Positions 9,062-18,165 are shown, counted from the stretch's first letter. The stretch: DNA of 64,000 nt from Burkholderia pyrrocinia (GCF_018417535.1 NZ_CP070978.1:3038001-3102000), one strand, 5' to 3'. Translations and numbers: made by a program. Notes: generated by a model not told the origin, from the letters alone.

Positions 9062-10132
9062 ATGACGACACTGCCTTCCCGTTTGCCGCTGATCCAGGCC
9101 CCGATGGTCGGTTCGCTGAGCCCGCTCGCGATCGCGGTTTGCGAAGCCGGCGGGCTCGGTTCGCTTGCGTGCGCGGCGCTCGGCCCGCAGCAACTGCGCG
9201 ACGAGATCGCGGCGATCCGGGCGCGCACGCCCGCGCCGTTCAACGTGAACTTCTTCTGCCACACGCCGCCGGCGCCCGACGCCGAGGTCGACGCGCGCTG
9301 GCGCGCGGCGCTCGCCGGCTACTACGCGCAAGCCGGGCTCGATCCGGCCGACGTGAAGGGCGGCCCCGGCCGCGCGCCGTTCGACGATGCGATGTGCGCG
9401 GTCGTCGAGGAGTTGCGGCCGGCCGTCGTGAGCTTCCATTTCGGGCTGCCGGACGACGCGCTGCTCGATCGCGTGCGACGCGCGGGCGCGCTGGTTGTTT
9501 CGTCCGCAACGACCGTCGAGGAAGCGCGCTGGCTCGATGCGCGCGGCGTCGACGCGATCGTCGCGCAGGGCGCGGAGGCCGGCGGCCATCGCGGGATGTT
9601 CCTGACCGACGACATCCACGCGCAACCGGGCCTGTTCGCGTTGCTGCCGCAGATCGTCGATGCGGTGCGCGCGCCGGTGATCGCGGCTGGCGCGATCGCC
9701 GACGGGCGCGGCATTGCAGCGGCGTTCGCGCTCGGCGCGCGTGCGGTGCAGATCGGCACCGGCTACCTGCTGACGCCGCAGGCCGGCCGCTCCGCGCAGC
9801 ATCGCGCGGCGGTGCGCGCCGCGCGCGACGACGGCACGCGCATGACCAACCTGTACACGGGCCGCCCCGCGCGCGGGCTGCTGACGCGCTTCATGCGCGA
9901 GCAGGGGCCGATGAGCGCGCTGGCGCCCGCGTTCCCGCTCGCGACGGCCGCGGTCGATCCGCTGCGCGGCGCGTTCGAGCGGCAGGGCCGCGACGATTTC
10001 TCGCTGCTGTGGTCGGGCGAGGCCGCGGCGCTCGCGCGCGAAGAGGATGCGGGCGAACTGACGCGCCGCCTGTGGGACGACGCGCTGGCGTGCGCGGCGG
10101 GGCTGCGCGACGCGTTCCCGCAGGCTGTCTGA
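9062..10132 (+). CDS. Nitronate monooxygenase / NAD(P)H-dependent flavin oxidoreductase
   Basis: A 356-residue FMN-dependent TIM barrel of the 2-nitropropane dioxygenase family, which oxidises alkyl nitronates such as propionate 3-nitronate. Visible signatures are the N-terminal LIQAPMVGSLSPLAIAVCEA, the FNVNFFCH strand, the phosphate-binding IVAQGAEAGGHRGMF, APVIAAGAIADGRGIAAAF and GARAVQIGTGYL. The length is normal for the class I bacterial enzyme. It is preceded by a purine-rich AAAAAGGA close to the ATG at 9062. Confidence 0.88.
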   Translation: MTTLPSRLPLIQAPMVGSLSPLAIAVCEAGGLGSLACAALGPQQLRDEIAAIRARTPAPFNVNFFCHTPPAPDAEVDARWRAALAGYYAQAGLDPADVKGGPGRAPFDDAMCAVVEELRPAVVSFHFGLPDDALLDRVRRAGALVVSSATTVEEARWLDARGVDAIVAQGAEAGGHRGMFLTDDIHAQPGLFALLPQIVDAVRAPVIAAGAIADGRGIAAAFALGARAVQIGTGYLLTPQAGRSAQHRAAVRAARDDGTRMTNLYTGRPARGLLTRFMREQGPMSALAPAFPLATAAVDPLRGAFERQGRDDFSLLWSGEAAALAREEDAGELTRRLWDDALACAAGLRDAFPQAV

Positions 10133-10213
10133 ACGGCCGAGGAAGGGGGCGCCGACGCGGGAGCATCGGCGTATGATCTGGGTTTTCGTCAGCCCGATCC
10201 AGGCACCCCCACC

Positions 10214-11668
10214 ATGACCTCCGTCGACACTACCCCCGTCCTCGACCATGACAAGCTCGTTACCTTCATCGAGCGCAAGTGGAACGATGAAATCCTCCAC
10301 GCGCTGACCGACTACATCGCGATCCCCGCGAAGAGCCCCGCGTTCGATCCCGACTGGGCGACGCGCGGCTATCTCGAGCGCGTCGTCACCGATGCCGCGC
10401 AGTGGGCCGAACGCCAGCCCGTGAAAGGCCTGAAGCTCGAGATCGTGCGTCTGCCGGGCCGCACGCCGGTGATCTTCTTCGAGTCGCCGGCCACGCGCGC
10501 CGGCAGCACCGACACGATCCTGCTGTACGGCCACCTCGACAAGCAGCCCGAATTCGACGGCTGGCGCGCGGACCTCGGCCCGTGGACGCCGAAGTTCGAG
10601 AACGGCAAGCTGTACGGCCGCGGCGGCGCGGACGACGGCTATGCGATCTACGCGAGCCTCGCGGCGCTCGGCGCGCTCGACGAGCAGGGCATCGAGCGGC
10701 CGCGCTGCGTCGGCCTGATCGAAACCTGCGAGGAATCGGGCAGCTACGACCTGCTGCCGTACGTCGACGCGCTGCGCGACCGGCTTGGCCAGGTGTCGCT
10801 CGTCGTGTGTCTCGATTCGGGCGCCGGCAACTACGACCAGATGTGGCTCACCACGTCGCTGCGCGGGCTCGTGTCCGGCGACCTGCAGGTCGAGGTGCTG
10901 GAAGAAGGCATCCACTCGGGCGTCTACGGCGGCATCGCGCCGTCGAGCTTCCGCGTGATGCGCCAGTTGTTCGAGCGTCTCGAAGACGCGAAGAACGGCA
11001 ACCTGCTGCCGGGCGTGTTCCACTGCGAGATTCCGTCGAGCCGCGTGCGCGAAGCCGACGCGGCTGCCGCGATCCTCGGCGATGCGGTGTGGAAGGGGTT
11101 GCCGTGGGCGTGCGGCGCGGACGGCAAGCCCGTGCTGCCGACCACGACCGATCCACGCGAGGCGCTGCTGAATTCGACGTGGCGCCCGTCGCTGTCGGTG
11201 ACGGGCGCGGCCGGCATGCCGGCGCTCGCCGATGCGGGCAACGTGCTGCGTCCGCGCACCGCGTTCAAGCTGTCGCTGCGCCTGCCGCCGCTCGTCGATG
11301 CCGCGCAGGCCGTGCAGCAACTGAAGGAACTGCTCGAACTCGATCCGCCGTACAACGCGAAGGTCACGTTCAAGCCGGACGCGGGCGCCGCGACCGGCTG
11401 GGCGGCGCCCGATCTCGCGCCGTGGCTCGCATCGTCGCTCGACGCCGCGTCGCGCCGCCACTTCGGCGCGGACTGCGCGTACATGGGCCTCGGCGGCACG
11501 ATCCCGCTGATGAACGTGCTGCAGGAAGGCTTCCCGTCCGCGCAGTTCATGGTGTGCGGCGTGCTCGGGCCGAAGTCGAACGCGCACGGCCCGAACGAGT
11601 TCCTGCACGTGCCGTACGCGAAGAAGCTGACTGCCGCGGTCGCGGACGTAATCGCGTCCGCGCGCTGA
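10214..11668 (+). CDS. M20 family metallopeptidase
   Basis: A 484-residue di-zinc M20 peptidase. The expected ligands and catalytic residues are visible in order: H in LLYGHLDKQPEFDGW (about residue 107), the bridging D in GRGGADDGYAIYAS, the catalytic Glu pair in ETCEESGSYDL, D in VVCLDSGAG, and the last H in GPNEFLHVPYAKKL. The length fits the CNDP-like dipeptidase branch rather than the shorter acetylornithine deacetylases. It precedes an Ldh-family dehydrogenase by 40 nt and is probably co-transcribed with it. Confidence 0.88.
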   Translation: MTSVDTTPVLDHDKLVTFIERKWNDEILHALTDYIAIPAKSPAFDPDWATRGYLERVVTDAAQWAERQPVKGLKLEIVRLPGRTPVIFFESPATRAGSTDTILLYGHLDKQPEFDGWRADLGPWTPKFENGKLYGRGGADDGYAIYASLAALGALDEQGIERPRCVGLIETCEESGSYDLLPYVDALRDRLGQVSLVVCLDSGAGNYDQMWLTTSLRGLVSGDLQVEVLEEGIHSGVYGGIAPSSFRVMRQLFERLEDAKNGNLLPGVFHCEIPSSRVREADAAAAILGDAVWKGLPWACGADGKPVLPTTTDPREALLNSTWRPSLSVTGAAGMPALADAGNVLRPRTAFKLSLRLPPLVDAAQAVQQLKELLELDPPYNAKVTFKPDAGAATGWAAPDLAPWLASSLDAASRRHFGADCAYMGLGGTIPLMNVLQEGFPSAQFMVCGVLGPKSNAHGPNEFLHVPYAKKLTAAVADVIASAR

Positions 11669-11708
11669 TCGCCGCGACTGCCCAACCCGACCTGACGGAA
11701 CCTTGCCG

Positions 11709-12818
11709 ATGCCCGTACTGCCGACGCCCGACACCGAACCGTTGCGCATGCGCGCCGAACCGCTGCATGCATTCGTCGCGGCACTCTGGGAGCGGGCCGG
11801 CAGCAGCGAGCGCGAGGCGCGGCTCGTCGCCGATCACCTGGTCGGCGCGAATCTCGCGGGCCACGATTCGCACGGGATCGGGATGATCCCGAACTACGTT
11901 GCTTCGTGGCGGGAAGGGCAGTTGCAGTTGAACGGGCACGCGTCGATCGTTCGCGACGGCGGCGCGGTGCTGACGCTCGACGGCGGGCGCGGCTTCGGCC
12001 AGGTGATCGCGTTCGAGGCGATGGTCGAAGGGATCGAGCGCGCGCGGCGCATGGGCATCTGCGCGATCGGGCTGCGCGACGTGCATCACCTTGGCCGCAT
12101 CGGGCACTGGGCCGAGCAGTGTGCGCGCTCGGGGCTCGTGTCGTTCCATTTCGTCAACGTGCCGGGCGACCTGCTGGTCGCGCCGCTGCACGGTACCGAT
12201 CCGCGCTTCGGCACGAACCCGTTCTGCGCCGCGTATCCGCGTGCGGGCCGGCCGCCGCTGCTGCTCGATTTCGCGACGAGCGCGATCGCGTACGGCAAGA
12301 CCCGCGTCGCATACAACCAGGGCAAGCGCGTGCCGGCCGGGTCGTTGATCGACCATCGCGGCCAGCCGACCGACGATCCGGCCGTGATGCACGAGCAGCC
12401 GTTCGGCGCGCTGCTGCCGTTCGGGCTGCACAAGGGGTATGCGCTGGCGGCGATGTGCGAGATCTTCGGCGGTGCGCTCGTCGGCGGGCATACGACGTAC
12501 GGCGATACGCTGCAGAAGACGAGCGCGATCGTCAACGGGATGCTGTCGGTGCTGATCGATCCGAAAGCGTTCGACGCGGCCGATGCCGAGCGCGAAGCCG
12601 ATGCGTTCGTCGCGTGGGCGAAGGCGTCGCCGCAAGCCGGCGACGCGCCGGTGCAGGTGCCCGGCGAGCCGGAGGAAACGAGCCGCGCCGCGCGCGGCGC
12701 CGGCGGCATTCCGGTCGACCGCGCGACGTGGCGGCAGATTCGCGACAGCGCGGCGGCCGTCGGCTTCGACGACGCGGCGCTCGATGCGTGGACGCAGCGC
12801 TGTATCGGCGCCGCTTGA
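11709..12818 (+). CDS. Ldh family NAD(P)-dependent oxidoreductase
   Basis: A 369-residue member of the malate/L-lactate dehydrogenase (YlbC/ureidoglycolate dehydrogenase) family, structurally distinct from classical LDH. Signatures include HDSHGIGMIPNYVASWREG near residue 57, GLRDVHHLGRIGHWAEQ, ERC-like NPFCAAYPRAGRPPLLLDFA, and LLPFGLHKGYALAAMCEIF. The enzyme oxidises or reduces a 2-hydroxy or 2-oxo acid; the exact substrate is not predictable. The ATG at 11709 is used, and a TTG two codons earlier is less likely. The gene lies directly after the M20 peptidase, suggesting a joint role in degrading a peptide-like or acylated amino acid. Confidence 0.85.
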   Translation: MPVLPTPDTEPLRMRAEPLHAFVAALWERAGSSEREARLVADHLVGANLAGHDSHGIGMIPNYVASWREGQLQLNGHASIVRDGGAVLTLDGGRGFGQVIAFEAMVEGIERARRMGICAIGLRDVHHLGRIGHWAEQCARSGLVSFHFVNVPGDLLVAPLHGTDPRFGTNPFCAAYPRAGRPPLLLDFATSAIAYGKTRVAYNQGKRVPAGSLIDHRGQPTDDPAVMHEQPFGALLPFGLHKGYALAAMCEIFGGALVGGHTTYGDTLQKTSAIVNGMLSVLIDPKAFDAADAEREADAFVAWAKASPQAGDAPVQVPGEPEETSRAARGAGGIPVDRATWRQIRDSAAAVGFDDAALDAWTQRCIGAA

Positions 12819-12834
12819 CCGACAAGGGCGGCCG

Positions 12835-13458
12835 ATGAGCTGGCAGGCGGACAAGGCGCACGGCGAGGAGATCGCGTACCAGATCGCGAGCCTCGGCCAT
12901 CTCGAAGTCACGCGGTTCTTCAGCGGCGCCGCGATGCGGCTCGACGGCGTGATGTTCGGCTTCCTGGCGCGCGGGTCGCTGTTCCTGCGTGTCGACGACG
13001 TGAACCGCCCGGCGTTCGTCGCGGCGGGGATGGGGCCGTTCTCGTATTCGGGGCGCACGCGTACCGTCGCGCTCGAGGGCTACTACGAGACGCCGGCCGA
13101 CGTGCTCGAGGATGCAGGCGCGCTGTTCGACTGGTGTCGCGGTGCGTATCGTGCGGCGCTGCTGGCGGGGCCGCCGAAGCGCAAGGCGAGGGCGGCGCCG
13201 AAGACGGCATCCGGGACGGCGTCGAAGCCCGCGCCGAAACCGGCATCGAAGGCGGCGCCAAAACCCGCGTCGAAGCCTGCGCCGAAACCCGCGTCGAAGC
13301 CTGCGCCGAAACCCGCGCCAAAACCCGCGTCGAAGCCTGCGCCGAAACCGACGGCGGGGCAAAAATCGAAGCCGGCATCGAAACGGACTGCAAAGCCATC
13401 TCCCGAAACGGCACCCAAATTGGCTTCGAAATCGTCATCGACACGTAAGAAAGCCTAG
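12835..13458 (+). CDS. TfoX N-terminal domain protein with Lys/Pro/Ala-rich tail
   Basis: A 207-residue protein. Residues 1-105 form a TfoX/Sxy N-terminal domain (SLGHLEVTRFFSGAAMRLDG, LFLRVDDVNRPAF, LEGYYETPADVLED). From about residue 113 the protein becomes a low-complexity tail of KPAPKPAS repeats ending SSTRKKA, which resembles histone H1 C-termini and bacterial H1-like proteins. TfoX-N proteins are linked to competence regulation in gammaproteobacteria, but stand-alone forms are uncharacterised. The basic tail suggests nucleic-acid binding (inference). The start lies 16 nt after the dehydrogenase stop. Confidence 0.8.
   Translation: MSWQADKAHGEEIAYQIASLGHLEVTRFFSGAAMRLDGVMFGFLARGSLFLRVDDVNRPAFVAAGMGPFSYSGRTRTVALEGYYETPADVLEDAGALFDWCRGAYRAALLAGPPKRKARAAPKTASGTASKPAPKPASKAAPKPASKPAPKPASKPAPKPAPKPASKPAPKPTAGQKSKPASKRTAKPSPETAPKLASKSSSTRKKA
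13261..13344 (+). repeat. 24-bp tandem repeats inside the TfoX-domain gene
   Basis: A 24-base unit is perfectly repeated at 13261-13284 and 13285-13308, followed by a half unit with one change (13309-13320) and another full copy at 13321-13344. Each unit encodes KPASKPAP. The perfect conservation at DNA level indicates recent slippage, so tail length probably varies between strains. Confidence 0.9.
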
Positions 13459-13467
13459 TGTCGATCG

Positions 13468-13495
13468 CGCGAAGCAACGGCTTCGCGATTTCCGT
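13468..13495 (+). terminator. Hairpin after the TfoX-domain gene
   Basis: An 8-bp inverted repeat CGCGAAGC/GCTTCGCG (13468-13475 and 13480-13487) with a four-base loop lies 10 nt after the stop codon and is followed by a pyrimidine-rich tract with several T runs. It is a reasonable intrinsic terminator although the T tract is interrupted. Confidence 0.55.
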
Positions 13496-13569
13496 TCTCC
13501 TTTCTTTCCGACTACTCGGTCGCCGGGCGATTCGCGCGACGCGCAGCGGCCGCCGTACGCTCGCGCGGA

Positions 13570-13767
13570 TCATCGACGCATGGTTGGGGCAAGCCTGAGC
13601 CAGTCAATCTGGTTGACCGGCGATGGGCGTGCTTGCCGGCACCGGCCATGTCGCTCCCACGCCACGGCGTTGAATACCGAGGCCGCAGGGGCATCGGCGG
13701 CGAACGTGAGGGTAGCGGGGTAGCCGCAGATCGGACACGCAAAAGCGCAACGCTTGCCGCACCGCAC
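13570..13767 (-). CDS. Possible small zinc-ribbon-like protein (doubtful)
   Basis: Within the 470-base gap 13459-13928 the only candidate gene is this 65-codon frame with a GTG start. It encodes CGKRCAFACPICGYPATLTF near the N-terminus, with CxxxC and CxxC spacings that could bind zinc, then a basic C-terminus. It has no clear ribosome-binding site, and overlapping frames are also open, as is common in GC-rich DNA. The rest of the gap holds the TfoX terminator and the promoter area of the NnrU gene. Confidence 0.25.
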   Translation of the reverse strand: MRCGKRCAFACPICGYPATLTFAADAPAASVFNAVAWERHGRCRQARPSPVNQIDWLRLAPTMRR

Positions 13768-13928
13768 ATTCCGGATGCTTCACAACCGCGGCCCCGGCGT
13801 TTATGATCGGCGCGGATCGTGCCCGTGCCTGGCGCGGCCGGTGCCGGCCTCGCCGCCGGCTCCGCGAACGGCGCATCGTACGCCGCGCGCAACGCTTCCA
13901 CACTCATCATTCCAGACGGAGACAGCCG

Positions 13929-14507
13929 ATGCTCGTCCTGATTCTCGGTTTAGCGATCTTCCTCGGTGTGCACTCGATCCGGATCGTCGCCGACGGTTGG
14001 CGCTCCGCGATGATCGCGCGAATCGGCGAGAAAGGCTGGAAGGCCGGCTATGCGATCGCGTCGATCGTCGGCTTCGTGCTGATTGTTCTAGGTTACGGAA
14101 TCGCGCGCGAAGGCGCGGCGCTGCTGTGGGTGTCGCCCGTCGGCGTGCGCCACCTCACCGGCATGCTGACCGCGGTCGCGTTCGTGCTGATCGCCGCGGC
14201 CTACGTGCCCGCGAACCGCATCAAGGCGCTCGTCGGGCATCCGATGCTGGCCGGCGTGATGGTCTGGGCGGTTGCGCACCTGCTCATGAACGGCACGGTG
14301 CACGCGGTCGTGCTGTTCGGCGCGTTCTTCGTGTGGTCGCTCGTCGATTTCGTCGTGTCGCGTACGCGCGATCGCCGCGACGGCGTCCGCTATCCGGCCG
14401 GCAAGCTGTCGGGCGACGCGGTTGCGATCGTGGTCGGGCTCGTCGTGTGGGGCGTCTTCGCGGGGTTCCTGCATGGCCCGCTGATCGGCGTGCGGCCGTT
14501 TGGTTGA
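13929..14507 (+). CDS. NnrU family membrane protein
   Basis: A 192-residue integral membrane protein with five to six predicted hydrophobic segments. The start LVLILGLAIFLGVHSIRIV and the middle MVWAVAHLLMNGTVHAVVLFG carry the conserved histidines of the NnrU family. NnrU was first linked to nitric-oxide/nitrite reduction and is related to isoprenoid-desaturase-like Z-ISO proteins that may bind heme. No denitrification gene is adjacent here, so the role is open. Confidence 0.85.
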   Translation: MLVLILGLAIFLGVHSIRIVADGWRSAMIARIGEKGWKAGYAIASIVGFVLIVLGYGIAREGAALLWVSPVGVRHLTGMLTAVAFVLIAAAYVPANRIKALVGHPMLAGVMVWAVAHLLMNGTVHAVVLFGAFFVWSLVDFVVSRTRDRRDGVRYPAGKLSGDAVAIVVGLVVWGVFAGFLHGPLIGVRPFG

Positions 14508-14640
14508 ACGCCCGCGCCGGCCCAGACCGGCAGCCACGGCAGGAAATTGTCGAGGACCGCAGCGAGCAGGATCGCTTTGTGCCGGGCCGCTGGCGTTGAA
14601 TCGGAATGACTGCCGCGGTGGCGGCAACGATGTGCGTGCA

Positions 14641-15378
14641 TCAGATCGGCTTGACGAACAACCCGACGGTCAGCACCGCGCCGATGCAGACGATCCCGAT
14701 CCGCAGCACGCGTTCGTTTACGCGCTGCAGCGCCCACGTGCCGAGCAGCCCGCCGACGATCGCGCCGCCGCCGAGCGCGAGCGCGGCGCCCCAGTGCAGG
14801 TGCGGCGACGTCAGGAACAGCACGACGGCCGACGCGTTCATCACGCCGGCAAGCGCGTTCTTCGTCGACATCGCGTGACGCGGCGACAGGCCGGCCATCG
14901 TCAGCGTGGCCATCATCAGGAAGCCGAGCCCGCCGCCGAAGTAGCCGCCGTAGATCGCGATCATGAACTGCGAGATCGCGGCGGGCACGGCGCCGAGGTG
15001 CGCCGTGCCTTCGCCCGGCTTGCGGAAAAAGCTGCCCCACGCGAATACGATCGTCGCAAACAGCACGAGCCACGGTACGAGGCGCGAGAAGATCGACGAC
15101 GGCGTCTTCAGCAACAGCAGCCCGCCGAGCGCGCCGCCGACGACGCTGATCGCGAACAGCGCGCGAAACGACAGCTTGCCCGCGCCGCGCACCATGTGTC
15201 GGCTCGCCCAGCCGGTCGTGACCTGCGCGGGAAACAGCGCGACCGTCGACGTGATGTTCGCCGCGAGCGGCGACATGCCCGACACGATCAGCGCCGGCAG
15301 CGTGATGAACGAGCCGCCGCCCGCGAGGGTGTTCTGCAGGCCGGCCCAGAGGCCGGCGAGGATGACGAGGGCGAGCAT
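14641..15378 (-). CDS. TauE/SafE (TSUP) family membrane permease
   Basis: A 245-residue protein with about eight transmembrane segments and the typical internal duplication of the sulfite exporter TauE/SafE family: LWAGLQNTLAGGGSFITLPA in the first half and YGGYFGGGLGFLMMATLTMA in the second. These proteins move sulfite, organosulfonates or other small anions. The ATG at 15378 starts directly with the first membrane helix. It converges on NnrU with a 133-bp gap. No sulfur gene is adjacent, so the substrate is not inferable. Confidence 0.85.
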   Translation of the reverse strand: MLALVILAGLWAGLQNTLAGGGSFITLPALIVSGMSPLAANITSTVALFPAQVTTGWASRHMVRGAGKLSFRALFAISVVGGALGGLLLLKTPSSIFSRLVPWLVLFATIVFAWGSFFRKPGEGTAHLGAVPAAISQFMIAIYGGYFGGGLGFLMMATLTMAGLSPRHAMSTKNALAGVMNASAVVLFLTSPHLHWGAALALGGGAIVGGLLGTWALQRVNERVLRIGIVCIGAVLTVGLFVKPI

Positions 15379-15639
15379 CGGCGCGGGAGCGGGGAGGTGG
15401 CAGGGCTCGCCTGCCGGAAGCGGGCAGGCGCGGCGGACGCACGATGGTAATGCAGGATCGCGGGCGCGGGAAGGCGGTGCGGCGCGTGCGTGCATGGCCG
15501 TGGCGTGTGCCGGACATGGGTTCGCAAAAGGCCGGCTCCGGCCAGGAAAACGCCCGATTTAACGCTTCATTACGATGGGCTTTCCGGAAAGGTGCTAAAT
15601 TCGCCCATCGATATCTCATAAAGCGGAAAGGGCAGACAG

Positions 15640-16077
15640 ATGCTGAAGAAATTGGCCGGGATGGCAGTGGTGGTCGGTGCGACGGCGGTGGCATCGCTGC
15701 CTGCCGTGGCAAGCGACACGAGCAACGCACTGGGCGGCGCGCTGGGTGGCGTCGCCGGCGCGGCGGTCGGCAACGCGGTTGGCGGAAGCACGGGTGCCAT
15801 CATCGGTGGTGCTGTGGGCGGTGGCGCGGGCGGTGCGGTGACGTCGAACAAACACGAACGCACGGGCGCTGTCGTCGGCGGCGCGCTGGGCGGCGGCGCA
15901 GGCGCCGCTGCGGGCAACGCGATGGGCGGCACGACCGGCAGCCTCGTCGGTGCCGCTGTGGGCGGCGGCGCGGGTGCGGCGCTCGGCGGCCACGTGTCGC
16001 GCAACAACTCGCGTTCCAACGATCATTACCGCGGCAACAAGCACAAGAACAAGAAGCGCTACAAGCAGAACGACTGA
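15640..16077 (+). CDS. Secreted glycine-zipper protein
   Basis: A 145-residue protein. Residues 1-25 form a signal peptide ending LPAVAS. Residues 28-125 are three tandem glycine-zipper blocks (GGALGGVAGAAVGNAVGG, IIGGAVGGGAGGAV, GGALGGGAGAAAGNAMGG), and the tail from about 127 is basic and Asn/Lys-rich (RGNKHKNKKRYKQND). Glycine zippers pack as membrane-inserting helices, so it is probably an outer-membrane or periplasmic structural protein. It stands alone with its own GAAAGGG ribosome-binding site. Confidence 0.8.
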   Translation: MLKKLAGMAVVVGATAVASLPAVASDTSNALGGALGGVAGAAVGNAVGGSTGAIIGGAVGGGAGGAVTSNKHERTGAVVGGALGGGAGAAAGNAMGGTTGSLVGAAVGGGAGAALGGHVSRNNSRSNDHYRGNKHKNKKRYKQND

Positions 16078-16149
16078 CCGGCGGTTCCCCGGCGCGTGTT
16101 GATGGCGCCGGGATACCGTGCATGAATGGCGACGGAGGCGGTCAAGCGG

Positions 16150-16830
16150 TCAATCCGTCTTTCCGTCTCCGACGATCAGCGCGTTGAGCACCAGATCCGA
16201 GATGGTGCGGTAAGCCGCGTCGAAATCGTCGCTTCCCAGCGCGCGCTTGCCGAGCACCAGCAGCATCTGCGGGGCGAAATCGGCATACGCCTGCGTGGCT
16301 GCCCAGATCAGGAAGAACAGGTGCTCCGCATCGACCTGCCTGACCTTGCCTGCCTCGATCCAGCGTTCGAGGACCCGGATGTCGTCGCGCAACACCGGAA
16401 TCAGTTGTTTGCGAATTTCCTTTCCGTAGGTCTTGGCCCCGCCGATGATCTCCAGCGCAAAAACCCGCGATCCATGCGGGCGATTTCTGGAGAATTCGAG
16501 TTTGGCCCGGATATAGGCCGACATGGCTTCCGCGGGCTCGCGATCGGGCGCCGCAAACTCCCGCATCCTGCCGAGCCAGTCCCGCAATACGTCGTCCAGC
16601 ACGCGTTGGTAGAGCGCCAGCTTCGTGGGGAAGTAGTACATCAGGTTCTGCTTCGACAAGCCGGCGGCCGCCGCGATTGTCGCAACGGAACTCCCCTCGA
16701 ATCCGTAAGTGGAAAACGATGCTTCGGCAGCGGCGAGAATGGCTGCCTCGAGATTGTCGCGCAGCGCTTCGCGCCGGCCGTGAGGCCGGACGGGCGTTCC
16801 CGCGGTCGGCTCGGCCGGGTTCATCGCCAT
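16150..16830 (-). CDS. RutR-like TetR family regulator
   Basis: A 226-residue TetR regulator. The N-terminal HTH (about residues 20-70) contains VATIAAAAGLSKQNLMYYFP. The C-terminal part LGRMREFAAPDREPAEAMSA and LEFSRNRPHGSRVFALEIIG closely follows the RutR pattern, a regulator that binds uracil or thymine. The start at 16830 is chosen because GGAAG lies five bases upstream; an earlier ATG at 16860 is possible. It is the last gene after codB and codA, which fits pyrimidine-responsive control of that operon. Confidence 0.82.
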   Translation of the reverse strand: MAMNPAEPTAGTPVRPHGRREALRDNLEAAILAAAEASFSTYGFEGSSVATIAAAAGLSKQNLMYYFPTKLALYQRVLDDVLRDWLGRMREFAAPDREPAEAMSAYIRAKLEFSRNRPHGSRVFALEIIGGAKTYGKEIRKQLIPVLRDDIRVLERWIEAGKVRQVDAEHLFFLIWAATQAYADFAPQMLLVLGKRALGSDDFDAAYRTISDLVLNALIVGDGKTD

Positions 16831-16867
16831 GCTTCTTCCAGCATGTCGGACCAGCGTCATCGCCCGC

Positions 16868-18121
16868 TCAACGCGTGCCCGCTTCAGGATAGGTGATGCG
16901 TTCAGGCGCGCGCTGCATGATGACCTTCCCGGCGCGCAGCGACAATTGCACCTTGGCCTGTTTGCGAACCACTTCATAGTCGCAATCCGCATCGAGGATC
17001 AGCAGATTGGCCGGCCGCCCGACGGCGATGCCATAACGATCGCCCAGGGACATCGCATGTGCGCTGTGCTCCGTCACGAAGTCGAGGCATCGCTGCAGGT
17101 CTTCATAGCCGAGCATGTGGCACACGTGCAGGCCGACGTCGAGGATGCGCAGGATGTTTCCGTTGCCGATGGGATACCACGGATCCTTGATCGAATCCTG
17201 TCCGAAGCACACGTTGATGCCGGCGCGATCGAGTTCCGCCACACGCGTAATGCCGCGCCGTTTCGGGAAAGTGTCGAAACGCCCCTGCAGGTGGATGCTT
17301 TCGGTCGGACACGAAACAAAATGGATTTCCGACCGCTTCAGCAAGCGGAACAGCTTCGAACAGTAGGCGTTGTCGTAGGAACCCATCGCGGTCGTGTGGC
17401 TGGCGGTGACGCGCGTGCCCATCCCGCGAACCCGCGCTTCCTCGGCGAGCACTTCCAGGAAGCGTGAATGCGGATCGTCGGTTTCGTCGCAATGGACATC
17501 GACGAGGCAGCCCTTGCGTTCCGCGAGCTCCATCAGGAACTTGATGGAGCTCACGCCCTGGTCGCGCGTGTTCTCGAAATGCGGGATGCCGCCGACGACG
17601 TCGGCGCCCATTTCGATCGCGCGCTCCATCAGCGCCCGTCCGTTCTCGAACGACTCGATGCCCTCCTGAGGGAAGGCGACGATCTGCAGGTCGATGAGAT
17701 CGCGCGCTTCGTCCCTGACCTCGAGCATCGCCTTCAATGCGGCAAGCGAGTGATCGGTGACGTCCACATGCGTGCGCACGTGCTGGATGCCGTTGTCGCG
17801 CAACATCCCGATCGTGGTGTGGGCGCGGGCTTTCGTATCGTCATGCGTAATGGTGGCCTTGCGCTGGCCCCACCGCTCGATGCCTTCGAACAGCGTGCCG
17901 CTCATGTTCCATTCGGGTTCGCCCGCGGTCAGCGTCGCATCCAGGTGGATATGCGGTTCGACCAGCGGCGGGATGACGAGATTGCTGCCTGCATCGATGA
18001 CGTCGCCACCTTGTGGCGTCAGCGGCGACGGCTGGAGGTCGATGCCGCGAATCATGTCCGCGTCGATGTCTATCGTGAAGAGGCCGCTACGGCCGCGCAA
18101 TCTGGCGTTGATGATTTTCAT
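16868..18121 (-). CDS. codA: Cytosine deaminase
   Basis: A 417-residue amidohydrolase that converts cytosine to uracil and ammonia. The metal and catalytic residues of CodA are visible in order: HxH in VEPHIHLDATL, H and E in VDVHCDETDD, H in VTASHTTAMGS, and D in CFGQDSIKDPWYPIGNG. The start at 18121 (MKIINA) has AGGA six bases upstream. It is 44 nt after the codB stop and 37 nt before the TetR regulator. Related amidohydrolases can act on isoguanine or creatinine, but the codB neighbour favours cytosine. Confidence 0.9.
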   Translation of the reverse strand: MKIINARLRGRSGLFTIDIDADMIRGIDLQPSPLTPQGGDVIDAGSNLVIPPLVEPHIHLDATLTAGEPEWNMSGTLFEGIERWGQRKATITHDDTKARAHTTIGMLRDNGIQHVRTHVDVTDHSLAALKAMLEVRDEARDLIDLQIVAFPQEGIESFENGRALMERAIEMGADVVGGIPHFENTRDQGVSSIKFLMELAERKGCLVDVHCDETDDPHSRFLEVLAEEARVRGMGTRVTASHTTAMGSYDNAYCSKLFRLLKRSEIHFVSCPTESIHLQGRFDTFPKRRGITRVAELDRAGINVCFGQDSIKDPWYPIGNGNILRILDVGLHVCHMLGYEDLQRCLDFVTEHSAHAMSLGDRYGIAVGRPANLLILDADCDYEVVRKQAKVQLSLRAGKVIMQRAPERITYPEAGTR

Positions 18122-18165
18122 GAGCATTCCTGTGGTTCGGGGGAGCGGGAGGGCGCGCAGCGGAA

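Noticed and set aside
9041..11749. A 902-codon minus-strand frame opposite the nitronate monooxygenase and M20 peptidase genes
   Set aside because: It is an antisense shadow typical of GC-rich DNA, rich in Arg, Ala and His with no domain pattern, while the plus strand encodes well-conserved enzymes.
13261..13344. 24-bp repeats considered as a possible CRISPR array
   Set aside because: The units are directly adjacent with no spacers and are in frame within a coding sequence.
13083..13418. A minus-strand frame encoding GFDAGFGAGF-type repeats, resembling a secreted repetitive protein
   Set aside because: It is the exact antisense of the KPAPKPAS repeat tail of the TfoX-domain gene.
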